In this document: positions 42,001-54,000 of the stretch, one piece after another | How positions within the stretch are numbered: position 1 is the stretch's first letter | Layout of the letters: every line of letters starts with the position of its first letter | Source: Sipunculus nudus | Lineage: Eukaryota; Annelida; Sipuncula; Golfingiida; Sipunculidae | Direction of reading: 5' to 3' | NCBI GenBank assembly: GCA_026874595.1 | Contig: CM049311.1 | Span: forward strand, 71,408,453-71,472,452 | Length of the DNA stretch: 64,000 bases | The notes under the pieces: model-generated | The model's input: only the letters and a program-made list of their open reading frames with translations | Databases searched by the model: none | Told to the model about the DNA's origin: nothing | Translations under genes and position numbers: made by a program

Positions 42001-45000
42001 GAAGTCTCTTGTGTGACAAAACTTAAGCCATCAGGAGAATCACTGTAAGTACACAAACATTCAGAAGAAGTCTCTTGTGTGACAAAACTCAAGCCATCAG
42101 GAGAATCACTGTAAGTACACAAACATTCAGAAGAGGTCTCTAGTGTGACAAAACTCAAGCCATCAGGAGAATCACTGTAAATACACAAACATTCAAAAGA
42201 GGTCCCCTGTGTGACAAAACTCAAGCCATCAGGAGTAACACTGTAAATACACAAACATTCAGAAGAGGTCTCTTGTGTGACAAAACTCAAGCCATCAGGA
42301 GAATCACTGTAAATATACAAACATTCAAAAGAGGTCTCTTGTGTGACAAAACTTAAGCCATCAGGAGAATCACTGTAAATACACAAACATTCAGAAGAGG
42401 TCTCTTGTGTGACAAAACTCAAGCCGTCAGGAGAATCACTGTAAATACACAAACATTCAAAAGAGGTCTCTTGTGTGACAAAACTCAAGCCGTCAGGAGA
42501 ATCACTATAAATACACAAACATTCAGAAGAGGTCTCTTGTGTGACAAAACTCAAGCCATCAGGAGAATCACTGTAAATACACAAACATTCAGAAGAGGTC
42601 TCCTGTGTGACAAAACTCAAGCCATCAGGAGAATCACTGTAAGGGCACAAACATTCAGAAGAGGTCTCTTGTGTGACAAAAATCAAGCCATCAGGAGAAT
42701 CACTGTAAGTAGACAAACATTCAGAAGAGGTCTCTTGTGTGACAAAACTCAAGCCATCAGGAGAATCACTGTAAATACACAAACATTCAGAAGAGGTCTC
42801 CTGTGTGACAAAACTCAAGCCATCAGGAGAATCACTGTAAGTAGACAAACATTCAGAAGAGGTCTCCTGTGTGACAAAACTCAAGCCATCAGGAGAATCA
42901 CTGTAAGTGCACAAACATTCAGAAGAGATCTCCTGTGTGACAAAACTCAAGCCATCAGGAGAATCACTGTAAATACACAAACATTCAGAAGAGGTCTCCT
43001 GTGTGACAAAACTCAAGCCATCAGGAGAATCACTGTAAATACACAAACATTCAAAAGAGGTCCCCTGTGTGACAAAACTCAAGCCATCAGGAGTAACACT
43101 GTAAATACACAAACATTCAGAAGAGGTCTCTTGTGTGACAAAACTCAAGCCATCAGGAGAATCACTGTAAATATACAAACATTCAAAAGAGGTCTCTTGT
43201 GTGACAAAACTTAAGCCATCAGGAGAATCACTGTAAATACAGAAACATTCAGAAGAGGTCTCTTGTGTGACAAAACTCAAGCCATCAGGAGAATCACTGT
43301 AAATACACAAACATTCAAAAGAGGTCTCTTGTGTGACAAAACTCAAGCCGTCAGGAGAATCACTATAAATACACAAACATTCAGAAGAGGTCTCTTGTGT
43401 GACAAAACTCAAGCCATCAGGAGAATCACTGTAAATACACAAACATTCAGAAGAGGTCTCCTGTGTGACAAAACTCAAGCCATCAGGAATATCACTGTAA
43501 GGGCACAAACATTCAGAAGAGGTCTCATGTGTGACAAAAATCAAGCCATCAGGAGAATCACTGTAAGTAGACAAACATTCAGAAGAGGTCTCTTGTGTGA
43601 CAAAACTCAAGCCATCAGGAGAATCACTGTAAATACACAAACATTCAGAAGAGGTCTCCTGTGTGACAAAACTCAAGCCATCAGGAGAATCACTGTAAGG
43701 GCACAAACATTCAGAAGAGGTCTCTTGATTGACAAAAATCAAGCCATCAGGAGAATCACTGTAAGTAGACAAACATTCAGAAGAGGTCTCTTGTGTGACA
43801 AAAATCAAGCCATCAGGAGAATCACTGTAAATACACAAACATTCAGAAGAGGTCTCCTGTGTGACAAAACTCAAGCCATCAGGAGAATCACTGTAAATAC
43901 ACAAACATTCAGAAGAGGTCTCCTGTGTGACAAAACTCAAGCCATCAGGAGAATCACTGTAAGTAGACAAACATTCAGAAGAGGTCTCTTGTGTGACAAA
44001 AATCAAGCCATCAGGAGAATCACTGTTAATACACAAACAATCAGAAGAGGTCTCTTGTGTGACAAAAATCAAGCCATCAGGAGAATCACTGTAAGTGCAC
44101 AAACATTCAGAAGAGGTCTCTTGTGTGACAAAAATCAAGCCATCAGGAGAATCACTGTAAGTAGACAAACATTCAGAAGAGGTCTCTTGTGTGACAAAAC
44201 TCAAGCCATCAGGAGAATCACTGTAAATACACAAACATTCAGAAGAGGTCTCCTGTGTGACAAAACTCAAGCCATCAGGAGGATCACTGTAAATACACAA
44301 ACATTCAGAAGAGGTCTCTTGTGTGACAATACTCAAGCCATCAGGAGAATCACTGTAAATACATAAACATTCAGAAGAAGTCTCTTGTGTGACAAAACTT
44401 AAGCCATCAGGAGAATCACTGTAAGTGCACAAACATTCAGAAGAGGTCTCTTGTGTGACAAAACTCAAGTCATCAGGAGAATCACTGTAAGTACACAAAC
44501 ATTCAGAAGAGGTCTCTTGTGTGACAAAACTTAAACCATCAGGAGAATCACTGTAAGTACACAAACATTCAGAAGAAGTCTCTTGTGTGACAAAACTTAA
44601 GCCATCAGGAGAATCACTGTAAGTACACAAACATTCAGAAGAGGTCTCTAGTGTGACAAAACTCAAGTCATCAGGAGAATCACTGTAAATACACAAACAT
44701 TCAGAAGAGGTATCTTGTGTGACAAAACTCAAGCCATCAGGAGTAACACTGTAAATACACAAACATTCAGAAGAAGTCTCTTGTGTGACTAAACTCAAGC
44801 CATCAGGAGAATCACTGTAAGTACACAAACATTCAGAAGAGGTCTCTAGTGTGACAAAACTCAAGCCATCAGGAGAATCACTGTAAATACACAAACATTC
44901 AAAAGAGGTCCCCTGTGTGACAAAACTCAAGCCATCAGGAGTAACACTGTAAATACACAAACATTCAGAAGAGGTCTCTTGTGTGACAAAACTCAAGCCA

Positions 45001-48000
45001 TCAGGAGAATCACTGTAAATATACAAACATTCAAAAGAGGTCTCTTGTGTGACAAAACTTAAGCCATCAGGAGAATCACTGTAAATACACAAACATTCAG
45101 AAGAGGTCTCTTGTGTGACAAAACTCAAGCCATCAGGAGAATCACTGTAAATACACAAACATTCAAAAGAGGTCTCTTGTGTGACAAAACTCAAGCCGTC
45201 AGGAGAATCACTATAAATACACAAACATTCAGAAGAGGTCTCTTGTGTGACAAAACTCAAGCCATCAGGAGAATCACTGTAAATACACAAACATTCAGAA
45301 GAGGTCTCCTGTGTGACAAAACTCAAGCCATCAGGAGAATCACTGTAAGGGCACAAACATTCAGAAGAGGTCTCTTGTGTGACAAAAATCAAGCCATCAG
45401 GAGAATCACTGTAAGTAGACAAACATTCAGAAGAGGTCTCTTGTGTGACAAAACTCAAGCCATCAGGAGAATCACTGTAAATACACAAACATTCAGAAGA
45501 GGTCTCCTGGGTGACAAAACTCAAGCCATCAGGAGAATCACTGTAAGTAGACAAACATTCAGAAGAGGTCTCCTGTGTGACAAAACTCAAGCCATCAGGA
45601 GAATCACTGTAAGTGCACAAACATTCAGAAGAGATCTCCTGTGTGACAAAACTCAAGCCATCAGGAGAATCACTGTAAATACACAAACATTCAGAAGAGG
45701 TCTCCTGTGTGACAAAACTCAAGCCATCAGGAGAATCACTGTAAATACACAAACATTCAAAAGAGGTCCCCTGTGTGACAAAACTCAAGCCATCAGGAGT
45801 AACACTGTAAATACACAAACATTCAGAAGAGGTCTCTTGTGTGACAAAACTCAAGCCATCAGGAGAATCACTGTAAATATACAAACATTCAAAAGAGGTC
45901 TCTTGTGTGACAAAACTTAAGCCATCAGGAGAATCACTGTAAATACAGAAACATTCAGAAGAGGTCTCTTGTGTGACAAAACTCAAGCCATCAGGAGAAT
46001 CACTGTAAATACACAAACATTCAAAAGAGGTCTCTTGTGTGACAAAACTCAAGCCGTCAGGAGAATCACTATAAATACACAAACATTCAGAAGAGGTCTC
46101 TTGTGTGACAAAACTCAAGCCATCAGGAGAATCACTGTAAATACACAAACATTCAGAAGAGGTCTCCTGTGTGACAAAACTCAAGCCATCAGGAATATCA
46201 CTGTAAGGGCACAAACATTCAGAAGAGGTCTCATGTGTGACAAAAATCAAGCCATCAGGAGAATCACTGTAAGTAGACAAACATTCAGAAGAGGTCTCTT
46301 GTGTGACAAAACTCAAGCCATCAGGAGAATCACTGTAAATACACAAACATTCAGAAGAGGTCTCCTGTGTGACAAAACTCAAGCCATCAGGAGAATCACT
46401 GTAAGGGCACAAACATTCAGAAGAGGTCTCTTGATTGACAAAAATCAAGCCATCAGGAGAATCACTGTAAGTAGACAAACATTCAGAAGAGGTCTCTTGT
46501 GTGACAAAAATCAAGCCATCAGGAGAATCACTGTAAATACACAAACATTCAGAAGAGGTCTCCTGTGTGACAAAACTCAAGCCATCAGGAGAATCACTGT
46601 AAATACACAAACATTCAGAAGAGGTCTCCTGTGTGACAAAACTCAAGCCATCAGGAGAATCACTGTAAGTAGACAAACATTCAGAAGAGGTCTCTTGTGT
46701 GACAAAAATCAAGCCATCAGGAGAATCACTGTTAATACACAAACAATCAGAAGAGGTCTCTTGTGTGACAAAAATCAAGCCATCAGGAGAATCACTGTAA
46801 GTGCACAAACATTCAGAAGAGGTCTCTTGTGTGACAAAAATCAAGCCATCAGGAGAATCACTGTAAGTAGACAAACATTCAGAAGAGGTCTCTTGTGTGA
46901 CAAAACTCAAGCCATCAGGAGAATCACTGTAAATACACAAACATTCAGAAGAGGTCTCCTGTGTGACAAAACTCAAGCCATCAGGAGGATCACTGTAAAT
47001 ACACAAACATTCAGAAGAGGTCTCTTGTGTGACAATACTCAAGCCATCAGGAGAATCACTGTAAATACATAAACATTCAGAAGAAGTCTCTTGTGTGACA
47101 AAACTTAAGCCATCAGGAGAATCACTGTAAGTGCACAAACATTCAGAAGAGGTCTCTTGTGTGACAAAACTCAAGTCATCAGGAGAATCACTGTAAGTAC
47201 ACAAACATTCAGAAGAGGTCTCTTGTGTGACAAAACTTAAACCATCAGGAGAATCACTGTAAGTACACAAACATTCAGAAGAAGTCTCTTGTGTGACAAA
47301 ACTTAAGCCATCAGGAGAATCACTGTAAGTACACAAACATTCAGAAGAGGTCTCTAGTGTGACAAAACTCAAGTCATCAGGAGAATCACTGTAAATACAC
47401 AAACATTCAGAAGAGGTATCTTGTGTGACAAAACTCAAGCCATCAGGAGTAACACTGTAAATACACAAACATTCAGAAGAAGTCTCTTGTGTGACTAAAC
47501 TCAAGCCATCAGGAGAATCACTGTAAGTACACAAACATTCAGAAGAGGTCTCTAGTGTGACAAAACTCAAGCCATCAGGAGAATCACTGTAAATACACAA
47601 ACATTCAAAAGAGGTCCCCTGTGTGACAAAACTCAAGCCATCAGGAGTAACACTGTAAATACACAAACATTCAGAAGAGGTCTCTTGTGTGACAAAACTC
47701 AAGCCATCAGGAGAATCACTGTAAATATACAAACATTCAAAAGAGGTCTCTTGTGTGACAAAACTTAAGCCATCAGGAGAATCACTGTAAATACACAAAC
47801 ATTCAGAAGAGGTCTCTTGTGTGACAAAACTCAAGCCATCAGGAGAATCACTGTAAATACACAAACATTCAAAAGAGGTCTCTTGTGTGACAAAACTCAA
47901 GCCGTCAGGAGAATCACTATAAATACACAAACATTCAGAAGAGGTTTCTTGTGTGACAAAACTCAAGCCATCAGGAGAATCACTGTAAATACACAAACAT

Positions 48001-51000
48001 TCAGAAGAGGTCTCCTGTGTGACAAAACTCAAGCCATCAGGAGAATCACTGTAAGGGCACAAACATTCAGAAGAGGTCTCTTGTGTGACAAAAATCAAGC
48101 CATCAGGAGAATCACTGTAAGTAGACAAACATTCAGAAGAGGTCTCTTGTGTGACAAAACTCAAGCCATCAGGAGAATCACTGTAAATACACAAACATTC
48201 AGAAGAGGTCTCCTGGGTGACAAAACTCAAGCCATCAGGAGAATCACTGTAAGTAGACAAACATTCAGAAGAGGTCTCCTGTGTGACAAAACTCAAGCCA
48301 TCAGGAGAATCACTGTAAGTGCACAAACATTCAGAAGAGATCTCCTGTGTGACAAAACTCAAGCCATCAGGAGAATCACTGTAAATACACAAACATTCAG
48401 AAGAGGTCTCCTGTGTGACAAAACTCAAGCCATCAGGAGAATCACTGTAAGGGCACAAACATTCAGAAGAGGTCTCTTGATTGACAAAAATCAAGCCATC
48501 AGGAGAATCACTGTAAGTAGACAAACATTCAGAAGAGGTCTCTTGTGTGACAAAACTCAAGCCATCAGGAGGATCACTGTAAATACACAAACATTCAGAA
48601 GAGGTCTCTTGTGTGACAATACTCAAGCCATCAGGAGAATCACTGTAAATACATAAACATTCAGAAGAGGTCTCTTGTGTGACAAAACTCAAGTCATCAG
48701 GAGAATCACTGTAAGTACACAAACATTCAGAAGAAGTCTCTTGTGTGACAAAACTTAAGCCATCAGGAGAATCACTGTAAGTGCACAAACATTCAGAAGA
48801 GGTCTCTTGTGTGACAAAAATCAAGCCATCAGGAGAATCACTGTAAGTGCACAAACATTCAGAAGAGGTCTCTTGTGTGACAAAAATCAAGCCATCAGGA
48901 GAATCACTGTAAGTAGACAAACATTCAGAAGAGGTCTCTTGTGTGACAAAACTCAAGCCATCAGGAGAATCACTGTAAATACACAAACATTCAGAAGAGG
49001 TCTCCTGTGTGACAAAACTCAAGCCATCAGGAGAAACACTGTAAATACACAAACATTCAGAAGAGGTCTCTTGTGTGACAAAACTCAAGCCATCAGGAGA
49101 ATCACTGTAAATACATAAACATTCAGAAGAGGTCTCTTGTGTGACAAAACTCAAGTCATCAGGAGAATCACTGTAAGTACACAAACATTCAGAAGAAGTC
49201 TCTTGTGTGACAAAACTTAAGCCATCAGGAGAATCACTGTAAGTACATAAACATTCAGAAGAGGTCTCCTATGTGACAAAACTCAAGCCGTCAGGAGAAT
49301 CACTGTAAATACACAAACATTCAGAAGAGGTCTCTTGTGTGACAAAAATCAAGCCATCAGGAGAATCACTGTAAATACACAAACATTCAGAAGAGGTCTC
49401 TTGTGTGACAAAAATCAAGCCATCAAGAGAATCACTGTAAATACACAAACATTCAGAAGAGGTCTCTTGTGTGACAAAAATCAAGCCATCAGGAGAATCA
49501 CTGTAAGTGCACAAACATTCAGAAGAGGTCTCCTGTGTGACAAAACTCAAGCCATCAGGAGAATCACTGTAAAAACACAAACACTCAGAAGAGGTCTCCT
49601 GTGTGACAAAACTCAAGCCATCAGGAGAATCATTGTAAACAAACATTCAGAAGAGGTCTCCTGCCATACTATCATGGTAAAGTGGAAAATTACATGTGAT
49701 TCATTCACATTCTTATATTTTCTGTCTGTTGATATATTACATTTCTGGGTTTAATGATAAAACATAAAAAAAAGGAAACACAAGCTGTTTTGGTGTTAAG
49801 AACTGGCAGTACACATAAACCAAGTAGGGACTAGAGGAATGAGCTTTAGTTAGAGTGTTTTCAGTGCCTGACAGATGCTGAAAATATTCAAATGAATTAG
49901 AACCTGTTAGCTGCTTTAAATCACTGTGTCATTTATTACAGTCAATATTTGCTTTTCCATTATTATATTTCCATGTGAAGTAAAAAAAATAAATAGAAGT
50001 GTGAGACTTGTACAACCAAATTCATGCAGAATTATCAATCTTATTTGTTGTACATGTAGATCACAGCCAATAGCTGTTTCTCACTTAAATAATTGCTAAA
50101 TGAAACTGTATTAAAAGAAGCAATCTATTTATCTTTATAATAGAAGACAAAAATAAGAAAGTTACATAACATCTTTGTTAGTATAAGTGTGAAAATAATT
50201 TTTACCATTTTTTTTTAAAATAATCTATCAGTGCTGTTCAAGAAACTGCTTTCACTTGTGTCTCTTAATTACAAATTATGTTTACCATATTCCAAACAAT
50301 ATATGAATACAACTATGGAGATAATTTCTGAGTGATGGATGATACATACATGTCTTCATCATTGAGAGCCTGGTCCACTTCATCCACCTCCTCTGATGTC
50401 ATACCCTCCACCACAACATTATGCAAATGAGCTTTCTCTATCTGTAATATATTAAGAAACATGTTAGTTGTTACCAATCAAATCTGTCAAAAGTGAATAA
50501 AAGGAGGGTATTAACTATGGATGAAACAAAAGAGCCATATAAAGAGTAAATTATATAAATGTTAACATTAATTCAGCATGATTTAATGTCTTAATATTTT
50601 AAAAGAATTGAAACTTTTTTTTAATATTTACTTTCTTCTTTAGAAAATAATTTTCACCAGCATACAAAAACACTTTAGATGTTAAGTTAGCTTATCCTCC
50701 TACCTTGGTAAAAAGAAGTGTATCGTATGTTTTCCTCATGCAAAGTTACTGAGAGATAAGCAGAGATAAAGAATGAATTCTATGGTGGGACCATTTAGAA
50801 AAACAAAGTTGAACTGTATTGAACTCATAAATCTCTGTTACCTTTGTATCTTCTGGGAGAGTGACACTGGCACCAAATTCAAGCTGCGGAAGATAAAGCA
50901 AACTGATAAACTGTAGTCTTACGTTATGATGAACAAAATACAGAGAATAAATGTCAGGGCTACCATGACACAAGGTCTTTAGTACAATTGCTCTGACTGA

Positions 51001-54000
51001 GAAAAGAAACTTATTTATGATGGCTATCATAAAGTATTCATAAAGATATTGATGGTTTATTATATTCCTCCCGTGAGAATGATAATCTGATGCCCTTAAA
51101 AGCATACATAATACAGTTATTTTATTTCAGTCAATGGTGTTACTTACACAGAGCACTGTAAACCTAGGTTTATACACAGAAAAAGACCAAGGGGTCATGA
51201 TGCTCAGCTGATTTCTGACACTGAGAAATTCTATCAACTTAGACTGCTGTCATTTTAGTATTTTTGCCACTGTGTCCGTGGAAGTTGTGGAGAATGTCTT
51301 AATTGAATATTTTTCAAAAATTTTCTTGGTGATAGATACACATGTTAATGATGTATGTTCTTTCAATTTGTGCATAAAATTCATAGAAATTGCAAGCCTG
51401 ATTTCTAAGTCTGAAAATTATTTTTAATACAAATGTGTAAAAGTTAAGAAAATGTAGATGGCAACACAAGTTTTCAATGACTGAACGGTCTATACATGAA
51501 AATAATCTTACAAATTTCATGAAGAAAAGTGCAATCATCACTGAGAGATTGTACCAAAGTATGTATTTCAAACACCAACAGCCAAAACTGTTAACAATCT
51601 GCAACAGTTCTGATGAAATGGCAGGGCTGATTTTCTATGTGTATGTACATGTTAAAAATATTAAATGTGCAAATGATGTACAAAGTTCCGTGCAAAATGT
51701 TTGTTTTGCAACCCATATCACAGACACATGTCTGATTTCCGAGTGCTAAAAACACCAAAACACACATACTGGTAACTCGCAGAAGGTCACAGTCACCTAA
51801 TTTTTGGTGTACAAGAAGATTTACAAAGGACATACCAAGATATGAAGACCGACGTTTCGGGGTACAATTTGAGATCTGTTAACGGACAGAAGGCTGGATG
51901 CATGACAGATGGTTGGTGATCACTATAGCTCACATGACCTATGGTCAGCTGAGCTAAAAGATTATACTTCACCTAATGATGAGAAAAATAAAACAATGGG
52001 TAGTCTTTTGTGATCCTGGATAAGATTCTTAAGGTATTACCTTGTTAAAGATCTCGAAGGTTGGCTGCTCTGAAACTGCTGACAGGGGCAGGTTGGCAGA
52101 AGTGAGGACTTTCTGAGAAACAAAAAGAACAACCTTCCAAATTTTAGTTATTGCAAGTGTGTAACAAACACAATTGTAAATTATCATTGTCATGAAATTT
52201 ACTGAAATTTGATGGTAAAACCATATGTATTAATAATAAATCCAACTATTAAATATAAACAGGCAAGAAGTACCAGGCATAACACTGTTCAAAATACTGG
52301 AATTAAGGTGGTCCTAATAATAATACACCAAGATTTTTTCCAGAGCCAATATAACTGAGAACAGGATATTGGTCTGGTTAAGCTTAGCTGTTAACTGTTG
52401 GATGAATAATGTATGCTACATAAAGCAGAAAATCTAGCTGAAATATGAGGTTATTATACTTTATACATTAAGAAAGTTAACTTATTTTGCAAGTTCCCAA
52501 TTGCAAAGTGCACTGTGGGAAAATGACATGATACATAGAACATGTAAAAATCAAAGGCACAATTTTTTATTAGTATTAAAGTTTACTTTTTTAAATAATT
52601 AGATAAAACAAACTGATCAGTTGTACTATTCTAAAAGCTGGTTGTGGACTGTCACCCTTCACATAGTGTCTTCTTGTTTCTATTTTATTTCATTCTATAT
52701 TAATTTCAAATTTATTCTCCAGTGATGTTCAGCATATGATGTATGTACTTGCAACAATATATACAATCCATCAGTTTTTCACAAAAAAAATCTGCTAAGA
52801 GATCCTACCTGACTAACATCTGACAGGACATCTATAGCTTGCGGTGAGACATTGATTAATAGCTGATCCCTGGAGTCCACCAACACATACATACATGGAT
52901 GCTCTGCAGTATCTGGTGATGACCCGCATACTTCATCATTTGCCACTGAAAAAAGCAGACTAAAAATCTCACATATCAAATACTGCATGTATTGTGTTTA
53001 GTGCTAAAATGCCCAGACACAAGTTGCATGAATGTTTAAAGACAGGAAAACATGATCTGTAAAGACAGGCGCTGAGTCATAAAAGAAAGCACTGCTATGT
53101 CACTCAGAATCAGAATGAATCAAAGACTACTGCAGAAACTTGCCATAAGGCAGAAATCCAATCAATTTAAGTCACATTTTATCAAATTATTTATTTCTTA
53201 AATATTAGCAAATTGACCTTGTAGTTGACTTTTACATATAACTAATAAGTAAATATAATTTTAAAGTGTAAAAAATTATTACTTTGTTAAACATCCACAA
53301 TTTCTAGAAATTAAAATAGGTATATTGATTTGTAAATCCATTTAAAGCATTATTTGATATGCAGGCCAAAGAGTAATGATAATAGATACTTGAATAAAAG
53401 AACTGTTATAAAACATTAAACAAATGATTTACTTTCATATAAAGTTTGAAAAAAAACAACAATTTGCACAACAATAATAACAAAACACGGATAAATCAAC
53501 AAAAATTACATTCATTGTGCTAAATTCCCATTCAACCAAGTTCAAAATAATGTTTATTGCCAAATGTTTTAATAATGTTTCTATTGTTATTACCCTATGT
53601 AAACTAAAGCAAAAACAATGATGCAGTTACACCAAAGTTAAAAAAAAAATTTTAGTAACAATCAACTACTGAACAGACCATGCAAACAACATTTACATAT
53701 ATACCATGGAGAGAATAGAGTTTGCACTGTCAAAGGTAGCTGATATGTAACAAGTCAAAGAGGTATAGTACTGTACAAACTGAAAATACCTAAATAAAAG
53801 ATATAAAAAAGAGCTTGAGCTTGACACCTTGGAGACATAATATATCAGGAACTTATCATAAGACTATTGTTTGAAATTACACCAAACAAACGTGGGATAA
53901 ACTACATAAATTTGACATTAAACCTAGAAAATACACCCAGTAGGAAAGAAAACACCAAGATAATGAAAGAATATGACAAACAAGTATAAGGACATCACCA

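Larger units (their letters stand above)
40155..49663 (-). repeat. 66-bp minisatellite, ~144 units, built from the exon 15 splice acceptor
   Basis: The word TTGTGTGACAAAACTCAAGCC (or close variants) recurs from 40155 to 49599, 9444 bases, equal to 143 periods of 66 plus two 3-base insertions (near 40560 and 41685). Read on the minus strand, each unit has 32 bases ending TTTACAG (intron-like) and 34 bases starting TGATTCT (exon 15-like). The translated unit is 22 residues, consensus CIYSDSPDGLSFVTQETSSECL with frequent T, P or S changes near the front. The distal edge unit is short by four bases. The whole array lies in the intron between exons 14 and 15 and touches exon 15. Confidence 0.96.

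Noticed and set aside
40017-49184. A 3055-codon open frame that could be annotated as a giant separate repeat protein
   Set aside because: Its 3' end is VPS13 exon 15 including the splice donor, and the rest is the 66-bp array of that exon's acceptor. No promoter, signal sequence or independent start is visible.
40155-49663. CRISPR array
   Set aside because: The whole 66-bp unit repeats without unique spacers, there are no cas genes, and the setting is a eukaryotic intron.
40062-49754. Plus-strand frames of 62-367 codons (CDKTQAIRRITVNTQTF repeats)
   Set aside because: They are antisense shadows of the 66-bp array, repeatedly interrupted by stops, with starts defined only by a recurring ATG variant.
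50346-50349. Alternative donor ATGTAT|GTATC for exon 14
   Set aside because: It would leave phase 0, which matches neither the exon 15 acceptor nor any unit acceptor, and is a weaker donor.
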